NCBI GenBank assembly: GCA_019117525.1
Contig: DWZO01000070.1
Coordinates: 1 to 23,301 of the forward strand
Direction of reading: 5' to 3'
DNA: 23,301 bases
Origin: Allocoprobacillus merdigallinarum
GTDB lineage: Bacteria > Bacillota_I > Bacilli_A > Erysipelotrichales > Coprobacillaceae
Within the stretch, counting starts at the first letter, position 1. Every line of letters starts with the position of its first letter. The notes beneath the pieces were generated by a model. It saw nothing but the letters and a program-made list of their open reading frames with translations. It ran no database searches and was not told the origin of the DNA. Shown in pieces: positions 1-7,360 of the stretch. Position numbers and translations under genes: made by a program.

Positions 1-16
1 TAGAGGAAAATATAAA

Positions 17-53
17 AAAGGAAATAAAATAATGAATGTCTGCAATTTCCTTT
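17..53. repeat. Short inverted repeat at left edge
   Basis: AAAGGAAAT at 17-25 is matched by ATTTCCTTT at 45-53, giving a perfect 9-base stem around a 19-base loop. It lies just before the terminator at 63-91. It may be part of the 3' end of a plus-strand gene outside the window. No function can be assigned. Confidence 0.4.
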
Positions 54-62
54 AAAATAAAA

Positions 63-91
63 GTGGGGTGTTTTTGCCCCACAATTTTTTT
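63..91 (+). terminator. Intrinsic terminator, probably bidirectional
   Basis: GTGGGG at 63-68 pairs with CCCCAC at 77-82 across an 8-base loop, followed by a run of seven T at 85-91. Read on the minus strand, the stem is followed by TTTTATTTTA, so it could also stop leftward transcription. It most likely ends a plus-strand gene lying left of the window. Confidence 0.7.
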
Positions 92-142
92 AAAGCTTTT
101 TTATAAAACCCCACGATTATTTAAAGCGCCTATATAAAAGAT

Positions 143-172
143 AAAAAACTATATATCAAAATAGATATATAG
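143..172 (-). terminator. Intrinsic terminator after the 223-498 gene
   Basis: CTATATATC at 149-157 pairs perfectly with GATATATAG at 164-172. On the minus strand the stem is followed by six T (143-148). It lies 50 bases downstream of the stop codon of the small zinc-ribbon membrane protein and would end the two-gene unit 1462 to 223. The stem is weak because it is almost all A/T. Confidence 0.7.
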
Positions 173-222
173 CTTTATTTGAAGCCTTATCATGGCACCC
201 AATTTTATCATTTTTCATAATT

Positions 223-498
223 CTAGTCATCAAATATATCTGTGCCACAGTGTGAACACTTCTTACCAGAAAATATGCTACTCATATCCAGTAAACTACC
301 ACAAAAATGACATCTCCATATAAAAGGATATAAGACATAAATAGCTACCGTTCCAATAAAACCAATGAAACATAATACATAATAGAATATATCCAGATTA
401 ATATTAACGGGAACAACTGTGGTAGCTGATACCACAAGAATCGCCAAAAAGTCATATACTAGCATATAAATGACAAATTTTTTATATCTTCGTTTCAT
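223..498 (-). CDS. Small membrane protein with C-terminal zinc ribbon
   Basis: This 91-residue protein is not recognised as a named family. The N-terminus is basic (MKRRYKK) and is followed by two hydrophobic segments, about residues 8-29 and 34-58. The C-terminal third carries CHFCG and CSHCG pairs, spaced as in a rubredoxin-like or zinc-ribbon knuckle. The likely topology is two membrane helices with the zinc ribbon in the cytoplasm, though this is inferred. The gene starts 4 bases after the stop of the secreted protein at 503-1462, so the two are probably co-transcribed. No strong ribosome binding site precedes the ATG, which suggests translational coupling to the upstream gene. A possible role is as a membrane or immunity partner of the secreted protein. 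That is only a guess from position. Confidence 0.7.
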   Translation of the reverse strand: MKRRYKKFVIYMLVYDFLAILVVSATTVVPVNINLDIFYYVLCFIGFIGTVAIYVLYPFIWRCHFCGSLLDMSSIFSGKKCSHCGTDIFDD

Positions 499-502
499 TA
501 AC

Positions 503-1462
503 TCAATTTACCATAGTCGTATTATATGGACATGTCAAGACAACATTTTTTACTGTTTTTCCTGATACTCCAGTAATATTTACTGATTTAATTCTCTGTG
601 ATATATATGTTGAACCTTTATATCCTGCATAAGCCTTAGATGTACTGTCATAATATGCTGGAGTAAACGTGCTAGTATAAGTAGCAGTTCTATGAGCTGT
701 TTTTGCACCATTAGCTCCATATTTAAGTGTAGGAACAACAACTGTCACCGTGCATGATGCTTTTGTATAAGAAGCCGAATGAACCCATAATCCACTTGGT
801 GATTTAAAATAGACAAAAGAGCATGTTTCAGCAGTATTCCAAGTATATGAACTACTTATACTTGTAACAGTTGTTGTACTTGATATATCAGATGCAACTG
901 ATTTAATAAAATCATATGCTGAAATAGCTTTTCCAGCTTTACTTTCACCAGCTACTGTTTTTCCAATTGTTTTTAAAACACTAAACGTTTTTGCTTGAGC
1001 TGAGGTATTAGATTTCAAAGCAGTAACACCAGTTTTGTATAAATTACTACTTGTCGTGGGAGTTGCAAGCACTCTCATGACATCATATGTTTTTCCTCCA
1101 GTAGTATATTTACTATATACTGTTTTCATTGTTGCACCTTTAACTTTAGCAATACCTCCAACTTGATCTTCACCAATGATTTTTGCCAATTCAGATCCCG
1201 TAACAGTTTGGACACCTAAACTATTCAATTGATTTTCATATTCTTTTACAGAACTGAAATTTTCCTCAACAAATGCTTCATTTTGCAAATCAATAATTGC
1301 ATTGATTTCATCAATTGTTGTGTTTGTTTCATCTCCATTACTATCTAATACAATTTCTTTTTCATCATTAGAAAAAGCTGAAACATTCTGCATTTCTATC
1401 ACCGAGAATAGAAAAGCAGACGCTAATAATGATACTGATATTTTTTTCAAGTTTATATTCAT
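503..1462 (-). CDS. Secreted protein of unknown function
   Basis: This 319-residue protein has a clear Sec signal peptide: a basic N-terminus (NLKK), a hydrophobic core at about residues 9-23, and a likely cleavage site near NVSAFS (about residue 30). The mature part starts with an acidic stretch. It continues into a Ser/Thr-rich, probably beta-rich region with many aromatic residues (for example around YTSTFTPAYYDS, about residues 262-275). No cell-wall anchor, lipobox or repeat domain is visible, so it is probably released. There are two or three scattered Cys in the C-terminal half (for example the Cys pair near residues 214 and 236), which could form a disulfide. I do not recognise the family. 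Upstream the ribosome binding site is poor (gatagaaaa) and no convincing promoter was found. The neighbouring 620-base gap and decayed transposase mark this as a variable locus. Confidence 0.8.
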   Translation of the reverse strand: MNINLKKISVSLLASAFLFSVIEMQNVSAFSNDEKEIVLDSNGDETNTTIDEINAIIDLQNEAFVEENFSSVKEYENQLNSLGVQTVTGSELAKIIGEDQVGGIAKVKGATMKTVYSKYTTGGKTYDVMRVLATPTTSSNLYKTGVTALKSNTSAQAKTFSVLKTIGKTVAGESKAGKAISAYDFIKSVASDISSTTTVTSISSSYTWNTAETCSFVYFKSPSGLWVHSASYTKASCTVTVVVPTLKYGANGAKTAHRTATYTSTFTPAYYDSTSKAYAGYKGSTYISQRIKSVNITGVSGKTVKNVVLTCPYNTTMVN

Positions 1463-2055
1463 TTTTCTATCATATTGAAGATTTTTAATCTACAATTTTC
1501 CCTTCTTATTCAAATATTTATATATAATGCACTACAACATTATTTAATCATAAATCAAGAAAAATATAAATACCATTCATTTATACTTAATATTCACTTA
1601 AATAAACTTTAACAATCTTTTATAGAAAATATATGTTGAAAATGAAAAATCAGTTATTTAACAATTCATCTATCTTTTCACAAATATAAACAAATTGAAT
1701 TTATATTTTTACTTTTAATAAATACCTATCAACTCATCTCGTGTTTTTTTGAGAACAAGCCTGTTTCTAGAACAAAAGCTGAATCTCCTTCATTTTATGC
1801 GACCTATCCTAGCATCTTGCATTATTTCTTGTTGAATGGATCATTTCATTAATTGTTCTGCCTCTTCATCTTCTTTCAATGAATTTTTGAAATATTCTTG
1901 TATGCTTTTCTTATCCTTTTACTGTACAACAATCATCAATACCACTTTTATATTATTTTATACACTTTTTGATTATCTTACTTTTTAGCTTTAGGAATCA
2001 CATCTCATTTTTAAATCTCGTTACTACGCGATAGTTTGTGGATTTTAATTGAATA
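1463..2055. other. Long AT-rich gene-free stretch
   Basis: About 590 bases separate the secreted protein gene from the ddl terminator without any intact open reading frame. The right part (about 1719-1925) contains a probable transposase relic, listed separately. The rest is very AT-rich with no recognisable RNA gene, repeat array or attachment site. It should contain the promoter of the 1462 gene, but no good -35/-10 pair is visible. Confidence 0.6.
1719..1925 (-). pseudogene. Probable relic of an IS256-like transposase N-terminus
   Basis: One minus-strand frame stays protein-like from about 1918 to 1719 although two stop codons interrupt it. It reads SIQEYFKNSLKEDEEAEQLMK, then after a stop SIQQEIMQDARIG, then after a second stop SRNRLVLKKTRDE. 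The order of these pieces resembles the N-terminal part of Mutator/IS256-type transposases: a helical start, then a segment of the EIMQDAL type, then a segment of the LVLKVPRDRDG type. The similarity is by eye only and short. The rest of the transposase (the DDE domain) is missing. If correct, this is an old, truncated copy left between the accessory genes and the conserved murF-ddl block. Confidence 0.3.
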
Positions 2056-2084
2056 CAAAAAAGAATAACCCCAAAGGTTATTCT
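2056..2084 (-). terminator. Intrinsic terminator of murF-ddl
   Basis: AGAATAACC at 2062-2070 pairs perfectly with GGTTATTCT at 2076-2084 around a 5-base loop. On the minus strand the stem is followed by TTTTTTG. The stem overlaps the ddl stop codon by two bases, so termination comes immediately after the gene. Confidence 0.9.
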
Positions 2085-3120
2085 ATCGATCAAAAGCTAA
2101 ATCAATAAGACGATCAATTAAATCACTATAAGTGATGCCTAAATCAGCTATTAACTGAGGATACATCGAAATCTTTGTAAATCCAGGCATCGTATTAATT
2201 TCATTAAGATAAATCTGATTTGTTTTCTTATCCAAGAAGAAATCCACACGAGAAAGCCCATGTCCATCAACAGCTTTGAAAACTTTTAACGCATATTCTC
2301 TAATTTTTTCTTGAATGTTAGCATCAACTAATGCAGGAATACATGTTTTGCTTTCTTCATCTTCATACTTTGATTCAAAAGTATAAAACTCTCCATGAGG
2401 CATAATTTGACCAACACGAGAAACAATAGGATCATCATTACCTAATACTGCTGTTTCCAATTCAATACAATCAATACATTCTTCTATCACAATATGGCTA
2501 TCATACTGTCCTGCCTGATGTAAGATATCTAAGAATTGTTCTTTTTGGTCCACACGATAACATCCTACACTGGAACCAGAACGACTTGCTTTCACAAAAC
2601 AAGGAAACCCTAACTGATTTTTCACTGCTGTTAATATATCATCAGTTTCATCAAATTGATGATTCACAACAACATATTGACCATCATATCTTTTTTTCAC
2701 ATATAAAGATTTCACTTGTGGAATTCCTACTGTTTCTAAAATCTTTTTGGTATAAATTTTATCCATGGACACACTTGAAGCCAATGTTCTACATCCTACA
2801 TATGGAACACCAGCCAATTCAAATAACCCCTGAATCGTTCCATCTTCACCATATTGTCCATGAAGAACAGGGAAAATAACATCTTGTTGTTTCAACAAAT
2901 GATAAATATCTTCAATATGTGTTGAGTGATCTAACCATGAATCTAAAGTTAAATCTTCCTGACTGGCATCTAAAAGATACCATTCTCCAGACTGATCAAT
3001 ACCAACCAAAGTCAACTCATAACGATCTCTATGAAGATTTTTTAAAACAGATGTACAAGACATTCTTGAAATGGTATGTTCAGTAGATTGTCCTCCACAT
3101 ATAATCATTAATTTTCTCAT
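2083..3120 (-). CDS. ddl: D-alanine--D-alanine ligase
   Basis: The enzyme joins two D-alanines using ATP in the cytoplasm, providing the dipeptide that MurF adds to the peptidoglycan precursor. The 345-residue length fits the family. Visible features: the N-terminal Glu of the EHTIS motif (residues 14-18), HGQYGEDG at 87-94, the ATP-grasp loop SRSGSSVG at about 179-186, and the metal-binding NEINTMPGF at 306-314. Tyr252 in FESKY aligns with Tyr216 of E. coli DdlB. That position is Phe in Leuconostoc D-lactate-type ligases, so the sequence predicts D-Ala-D-Ala and not a depsipeptide product. The ATG overlaps the murF stop codon (ATGA at 3117-3120), so the two proteins are translationally coupled. 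A good terminator follows directly. Confidence 0.95.
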   Translation of the reverse strand: MRKLMIICGGQSTEHTISRMSCTSVLKNLHRDRYELTLVGIDQSGEWYLLDASQEDLTLDSWLDHSTHIEDIYHLLKQQDVIFPVLHGQYGEDGTIQGLFELAGVPYVGCRTLASSVSMDKIYTKKILETVGIPQVKSLYVKKRYDGQYVVVNHQFDETDDILTAVKNQLGFPCFVKASRSGSSVGCYRVDQKEQFLDILHQAGQYDSHIVIEECIDCIELETAVLGNDDPIVSRVGQIMPHGEFYTFESKYEDEESKTCIPALVDANIQEKIREYALKVFKAVDGHGLSRVDFFLDKKTNQIYLNEINTMPGFTKISMYPQLIADLGITYSDLIDRLIDLAFDR

Positions 3121-4469
3121 TTTTTATATTTCTCCTTTAAATAGTCTACAACTTCATCAAGATGCATACCATGTGATCCTTTTAATAAAATGACATCATC
3201 ATTCTGTATACATCCTTCTAAAGCTTGAATTAAATCTTGATTACTTTCAAAATGATAAGCTTCTATACCATTTTCCTGTGCTTTTAAAACAATATTCTGG
3301 CTTGCAGGTCCTACACACATTAATTGATCTATATGCTTTTTAGCAACATATTGCCCAACTTCCTGATGAAATGCCTGTTCATACGCTCCAAGCTCTAACA
3401 TATCTGCCAAGATGGCTATTTTTCTATTAGGATATTTTGATAAAACATCAAGACTTGATTTCATTGAATCTAAGTTGGCATTATATGTGCCATCAATCAA
3501 TCTGATTCCATGACTCAGTTCAATCATATCCATACGATTTTTTGTCAGTTCAAATTGATCAATACCTTTAATACACTTTTCAATATCAATATCTAAGCTT
3601 AGCCCTACCGCAATCGCAATCAACGCATTCATCACAAAATGCTGACCAGAAACTGGCACATGAACATGATAAATTTTTCCCTGATAATCCAAATCAAAAT
3701 AAGATTCTTCTAATAATAACTCAACATGATAAGCTTTTAAATAACAGTCATTATTTTCACCAACACGAATAATAGGATAATCTTGAGATTGTACAGTATG
3801 CAACATATCATTATCATCATTGATAATAAGGCGTCCCTGCTGAGTTAATCCTTCAACAATTTCCATCTTCGCTTTTAGAATATTCTCTCGTGAACCTAGT
3901 TCCCCAATATGTGCTGTTCCAACGTTTGTAATAACTGCAATATCAGGTCTTGCAATATGTGTCAGATGGCGAATTTCACCAAGATGATTCATCCCCATTT
4001 CTAATACCATGACTTCTTCATCCTGATGTCTTAAAACTGTTAAAGGTAAACCGATATGATTGTTGTAGTTACCTAAAGTTTTCAGAGTTTTATATTGCAT
4101 TGATACCACAGCATAAATCATATCCTTGGTACTTGTTTTTCCAACACTCCCTGTAATTCCCACAACTTTAACAGCACGATGTTTTCTTAAATAAGCTGCC
4201 ATATCTGTTAATGCCTGTAAAGTATCCTTCACTAAAATCACGTTTTTATCAGGATAATCTATGGGCTGAGATGTTATAACAGAACTTGCGCCAGCTTCAA
4301 AAGCCTGTTTTATAAACTGATGTCCATCATTTTTTTCTCCAACCAGCGGAATATACATATCTCCTTCATGAATCTGTCTTGTATCTTGCGTAAATCCATG
4401 AATATCATCATTGATATTTCCGCTCAACAATGTGCCACCAGTGGCTTCAATAATCTCTCTTATTAGCAT
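3117..4469 (-). CDS. murF: UDP-N-acetylmuramoyl-tripeptide--D-alanyl-D-alanine ligase
   Basis: MurF adds the D-Ala-D-Ala dipeptide to UDP-MurNAc-tripeptide, the last cytoplasmic step before lipid I formation. The 450 residues show the three Mur-ligase parts: an N-terminal substrate domain (about 1-100) with the FTQDTR segment, a central ATPase domain with P-loop GSVGKTS at 107-113, and a C-terminal Rossmann domain starting at about residue 310 and ending near GSHGMHLDEVV. The start ATG has GAGGT seven bases upstream, and a TGC-TATAAT promoter lies 30 bases before it. The gene overlaps ddl, which makes the substrate it uses. Seeing ddl after murF in one unit is a natural metabolic coupling and is known from other low-GC Firmicutes, although the order varies. 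Confidence 0.95.
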   Translation of the reverse strand: MLIREIIEATGGTLLSGNINDDIHGFTQDTRQIHEGDMYIPLVGEKNDGHQFIKQAFEAGASSVITSQPIDYPDKNVILVKDTLQALTDMAAYLRKHRAVKVVGITGSVGKTSTKDMIYAVVSMQYKTLKTLGNYNNHIGLPLTVLRHQDEEVMVLEMGMNHLGEIRHLTHIARPDIAVITNVGTAHIGELGSRENILKAKMEIVEGLTQQGRLIINDDNDMLHTVQSQDYPIIRVGENNDCYLKAYHVELLLEESYFDLDYQGKIYHVHVPVSGQHFVMNALIAIAVGLSLDIDIEKCIKGIDQFELTKNRMDMIELSHGIRLIDGTYNANLDSMKSSLDVLSKYPNRKIAILADMLELGAYEQAFHQEVGQYVAKKHIDQLMCVGPASQNIVLKAQENGIEAYHFESNQDLIQALEGCIQNDDVILLKGSHGMHLDEVVDYLKEKYKK

Positions 4470-4498
4470 AATTTTACCTCATTTTTAATATATGCACT

Positions 4499-4507
4499 AT
4501 TATAGCA
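4499..4507 (-). promoter_or_regulatory. Extended -10 promoter of murF-ddl
   Basis: On the minus strand TGC precedes a perfect TATAAT (4499-4504), the pattern of an extended -10 promoter. No good -35 is seen. It sits 30 bases before the murF ATG and just after the terminator of the upstream unit, so murF-ddl has its own promoter. Confidence 0.65.
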
Positions 4508-4551
4508 CCAGTTCACTAGGAAAGCTATGAAATTTTATTGTTCTTATATAA

Positions 4552-4580
4552 TAAAAAATAGCTGTTTAAAACAACTATTT
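4552..4580 (-). terminator. Intrinsic terminator of the rapZ-whiA operon
   Basis: A 10-pair stem with one mismatch spans 4556-4580 (AAATAG and TGTT against AACA and CTATTT). On the minus strand it is followed by TTTTTTATT. It lies 56 bases after the stop of the zinc-ribbon envelope protein. Confidence 0.75.
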
Positions 4581-4636
4581 CTTTTCATATTCTTATATAT
4601 TGATATTTTATCTAGCTCAAATCAATATAGTGACAA

Positions 4637-5830
4637 TTAAATATAATCACCCTGTCCATCAAAGAACAATCTTTGTTGCTGGGCACCATCAAAGTCCATA
4701 ATGACATAATAGCTTTCTTGTTGATAAGCTGATACATATGTTTTCACAATCAATTTATCACCAACAATATATCCTGTATCAACCAATCCATTGTAAATTG
4801 TCTTTTCTTGCTGTGTTGATAAATCATATCTAACAACACTGCCATCCATAGACTGATAAAATAAATACTGTTCATTCATATTTAAGAAATTAACAGCATT
4901 CGCTTTTAATACCTCTGTCTTTTTACTATTTATATCTAACAAACAGATACCATCTGATGATAAATAATAAAGTTTTCCATCTAAATAAATTAAATTATAA
5001 AATGATCCACTCAATAATTTTTCATCATTTTCTCCATTTCTATTCATACGATAAATACCATCATCAGATGTATAATAAATATAATCATCTACAACATTAA
5101 TACAATAAGAGTGTCTATCATTAAGCTTTGTCTGTTTTTGTGTATTGATATCATAAACATAGATTGATTCATTATTCTCATCTAATTGATAGTAGATGCG
5201 ATCATTATCTATATATGGATAATAAATAGCTTTAGTTATGAATTGATTTTGATTTTTACCATCTAATGAAACTTCACATAAATACTTCTGTTGATTTGTA
5301 TAATAAATCTTATCATTATGAATCATGATATTTTGACATTTCTCTGTAACCAATGTTTGACGGTTATTTAAGTTTTGATCCATGGATACAAGATACCCCT
5401 GATCATTACACATATAAAGCGTCTCACCATCAAAATAAACCTCACCATTTTGATTGATATTTCCAATCAAACTTGAAAAACCTGTTTTTCCTGATATTGT
5501 CATAGGTTGTTGTGGTAATGTATCTGATGATGTATCATGAAAAGACGTATAATTAAGCGTTGGTCCATGATAGACATATTCATAAGATACAACTGTTAAA
5601 ACAGCCAAAACAATAACACTCACTAAAATGAGTAACTTATTTACTTTTTTATTGACTGGTATATCTTTAAAAGACGATGTCTTTGTTTCCTTTTCAACAG
5701 TTTCTTCATCAAAAAACAGTGGTTCATAATATCCATCATTTTGTTCTTGTGACTTGTATAATGGATGACCACAATATGGACAATAATTCATATCATTGCT
5801 GACTTCATTTTGACAATTTGGACAAATCAT
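4637..5830 (-). CDS. Zinc-ribbon, single-pass membrane protein with external beta-propeller-like domain
   Basis: The 397 residues have three parts. Residues 1-24 form a zinc ribbon (Cys3, Cys6, Cys17, Cys20). After an acidic linker, one membrane helix lies at about 64-84. The outer part (about 115-397) is built from repeated short strands of the type IYYLDGKLYYLS and DDYIYYTSDDG, with recurring YY-x-D/N patterns every 40 or so residues. This pattern matches proteins annotated with DUF5050, thought to fold as a beta-propeller. The topology would be zinc ribbon inside and propeller outside. The function is unknown, and a sensing or binding role is inferred. It is the last gene of the rapZ-whiA unit, 12 bases after the preceding stop, with a GGAGG site before its ATG. 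Confidence 0.8.
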   Translation of the reverse strand: MICPNCQNEVSNDMNYCPYCGHPLYKSQEQNDGYYEPLFFDEETVEKETKTSSFKDIPVNKKVNKLLILVSVIVLAVLTVVSYEYVYHGPTLNYTSFHDTSSDTLPQQPMTISGKTGFSSLIGNINQNGEVYFDGETLYMCNDQGYLVSMDQNLNNRQTLVTEKCQNIMIHNDKIYYTNQQKYLCEVSLDGKNQNQFITKAIYYPYIDNDRIYYQLDENNESIYVYDINTQKQTKLNDRHSYCINVVDDYIYYTSDDGIYRMNRNGENDEKLLSGSFYNLIYLDGKLYYLSSDGICLLDINSKKTEVLKANAVNFLNMNEQYLFYQSMDGSVVRYDLSTQQEKTIYNGLVDTGYIVGDKLIVKTYVSAYQQESYYVIMDFDGAQQQRLFFDGQGDYI

Positions 5831-5842
5831 ATCTCAATCCTC

Positions 5843-6118
5843 CTACGACTGTTGATGAGGATTTTCATGTTCATCAACAACTTTATAATCAACGTCAATA
5901 ACATCACTATCCTGATTTTGGTAATCCTGATAAAGAGATTCATAATATTCCTGATCTTCTTTATCTTCATGTGACTGACGACGTGAAAAGAAAAGCTTTC
6001 TTATTATCCAGATAACCAAAATAACCCCAATCAAAACAATAAGGATTGGTAAAAATAATCTTAAAGCTAACATAATTAATACAAGCACACATAACAAATA
6101 TATAAAATTATATCCCAT
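5843..6118 (-). CDS. Small membrane protein of unknown function
   Basis: The reading frame opens further upstream, but the start at 6118 (MGYNFIYLL) is chosen because AAAGGAG stands six bases before it. The longer version would begin inside the XRE regulator gene without such a site. The 91-residue product has one long or two closely spaced hydrophobic segments at about residues 5-42 (rich in Leu, Ile and Val). A short basic stretch (FFSRRQS) follows, then a highly acidic, Tyr-rich, probably disordered cytoplasmic tail (EDKEDQEYYESLYQDYQNQ). I do not recognise the family. It sits between the XRE regulator (43-base gap) and the zinc-ribbon propeller protein (12-base gap), probably in the same transcript. 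It might be a membrane partner of the downstream protein, but that is inference from order only. Confidence 0.7.
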   Translation of the reverse strand: MGYNFIYLLCVLVLIMLALRLFLPILIVLIGVILVIWIIRKLFFSRRQSHEDKEDQEYYESLYQDYQNQDSDVIDVDYKVVDEHENPHQQS

Positions 6119-6161
6119 ATCATTTCTCCTTTTGCGATATAGTCTATATGATAAATATAAA

Positions 6162-6404
6162 CTATAAATGAACTGCGTCTTCCTCCTCATGCCATACAAA
6201 CAAATAGTAAACTGGTACTTTTAAACCTGATGCAAACTTTTCAACAACCTTTAAAGACACATTTCTACGACCTCTTTCAACATCTGAAACATAGTTTTTA
6301 GATAACTGGCAACGAAATCCAAGTTCTTCCTGAGAAACATTTTGCATCAAACGGAGTTCTTTAATTCTTCTCCCAAAACGAATATTTATATTTTCCATAC
6401 TCAC
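6162..6404 (-). CDS. XRE-family helix-turn-helix regulator
   Basis: The 80-residue protein is almost only a Cro/CI-type DNA-binding domain. RRIKELRLMQNVSQEELG begins the five-helix fold, LSKNYVSDVERGRRNVS holds the recognition helix, and VVEKFASGLKVPVYYLF closes it. Its short acidic C-terminal tail contains no sensor domain. The start is uncertain. The GTG at 6404 overlaps the whiA stop (GTGA at 6401-6404) and is five bases after GGAG, while an ATG at 6398 would shorten the protein by two residues. The overlap implies translational coupling to whiA. In Bacillus the gene after whiA is crh, so this regulator is a different occupant of that place. Its targets are unknown. Confidence 0.9.
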   Translation of the reverse strand: MSMENINIRFGRRIKELRLMQNVSQEELGFRCQLSKNYVSDVERGRRNVSLKVVEKFASGLKVPVYYLFVWHEEEDAVHL

Positions 6405-7351
6405 TCATTCTCCATCTGTCGTATTTTTTGAGCTTCTTCCTTAATCTTTTTAAAACGATGATGTAATCCTGATTTACTAATGGTTTGACCAGTCTGCTGA
6501 TAATATGTATCTGCCAATTCATTTAAAGTCAACTCAGGATTTTCTAAACGTAATAAAGCCACTGTACGTGTCTTATCATCTAAAATCTCAATGCCTACTT
6601 TATCAATGATATAGGCAATATCTTCAATTTGGGCTGTAGAAGCACTCATCGCCTTCACTTCATTAGCAATATCACAATTATTCCATCTGTTGACAGTATT
6701 GGCCATAGAACGGTCAATACGTGTCATTTCAAAATTCATAACTGATTGTGAAGCACCTATGGCTCTTAAAAAATCCCCGATTTTCTCTGCTGATTTTAAA
6801 TACACAACATATTTATTACGTCTTTTAATCATTTTGGCATGCAAGTCATAACAATTCATCAACTCCATAATAAATGAAGCATATTCTGGTTCATTTACAC
6901 TCATTTCCAGATGATAGTTAGATGTATCTGGATTATTCACACTTCCACAAGATAAAAAGACCCCAGCCAGATAAGCTCTTTTCTTGGCATCTGTTTCTAA
7001 AAAATGAATATCTGGAAAACTTTGTATACCAATGCCTTCCATAAGATGTAAGTCTTCTAAGATTTCTCTTGCCTTAGAAACCATCAATGTATAAATGTTA
7101 TTTTTTTTCAATTTCATTTTTCTAGAAACACGAAATTCTATATGTGGTTGATATAAATCCTTTAAGAATTTATGCAATTTAGATGCAATTTTCGCATTTT
7201 CAGTTCTTAATGTTAGCGTTAAGCCTGACTGATTGAGTGACAATGTTCCAAGAATTTTAATCATTGCACAAAGTATTGCCTTTTCACATGGTTGATCAAA
7301 ATCATTGAACACAATTTCTTCTTTGACGACTCTTGAAAAAGAAATCATCAT
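6401..7351 (-). CDS. whiA: WhiA-type DNA-binding protein
   Basis: WhiA combines a degenerate LAGLIDADG homing-endonuclease fold with a C-terminal helix-turn-helix. In Firmicutes it affects cell division and chromosome segregation. In actinomycetes it controls sporulation. The 316 residues match the usual length. The LAGLIDADG-like segment reads RAYLAGVFLSCGSV at about 130-143. The C-terminal motif (LNELADTYYQQ to KSGLHHRFKKI) is the typical WhiA HTH. AAGGAGG stands 4 and 7 bases before two adjacent ATG codons, so either is possible. It follows rapZ by 9 bases, leaving no room for yvcK, which lies between the two in Bacillus. Confidence 0.95.
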   Translation of the reverse strand: MMISFSRVVKEEIVFNDFDQPCEKAILCAMIKILGTLSLNQSGLTLTLRTENAKIASKLHKFLKDLYQPHIEFRVSRKMKLKKNNIYTLMVSKAREILEDLHLMEGIGIQSFPDIHFLETDAKKRAYLAGVFLSCGSVNNPDTSNYHLEMSVNEPEYASFIMELMNCYDLHAKMIKRRNKYVVYLKSAEKIGDFLRAIGASQSVMNFEMTRIDRSMANTVNRWNNCDIANEVKAMSASTAQIEDIAYIIDKVGIEILDDKTRTVALLRLENPELTLNELADTYYQQTGQTISKSGLHHRFKKIKEEAQKIRQMENE

Positions 7352-7360
7352 AAAACCTCC

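Noticed and set aside
2586..2879. Plus-strand frame of 97 residues inside ddl
   Set aside because: It is antisense to a conserved part of ddl, has His-rich composition and no start signals.
2083..3120. Possible D-Ala-D-Lac (vancomycin-resistance) ligase
   Set aside because: Tyr252 in FESKY matches the D-Ala-specific enzymes, and no vanH, vanX or vanS/R gene is near.
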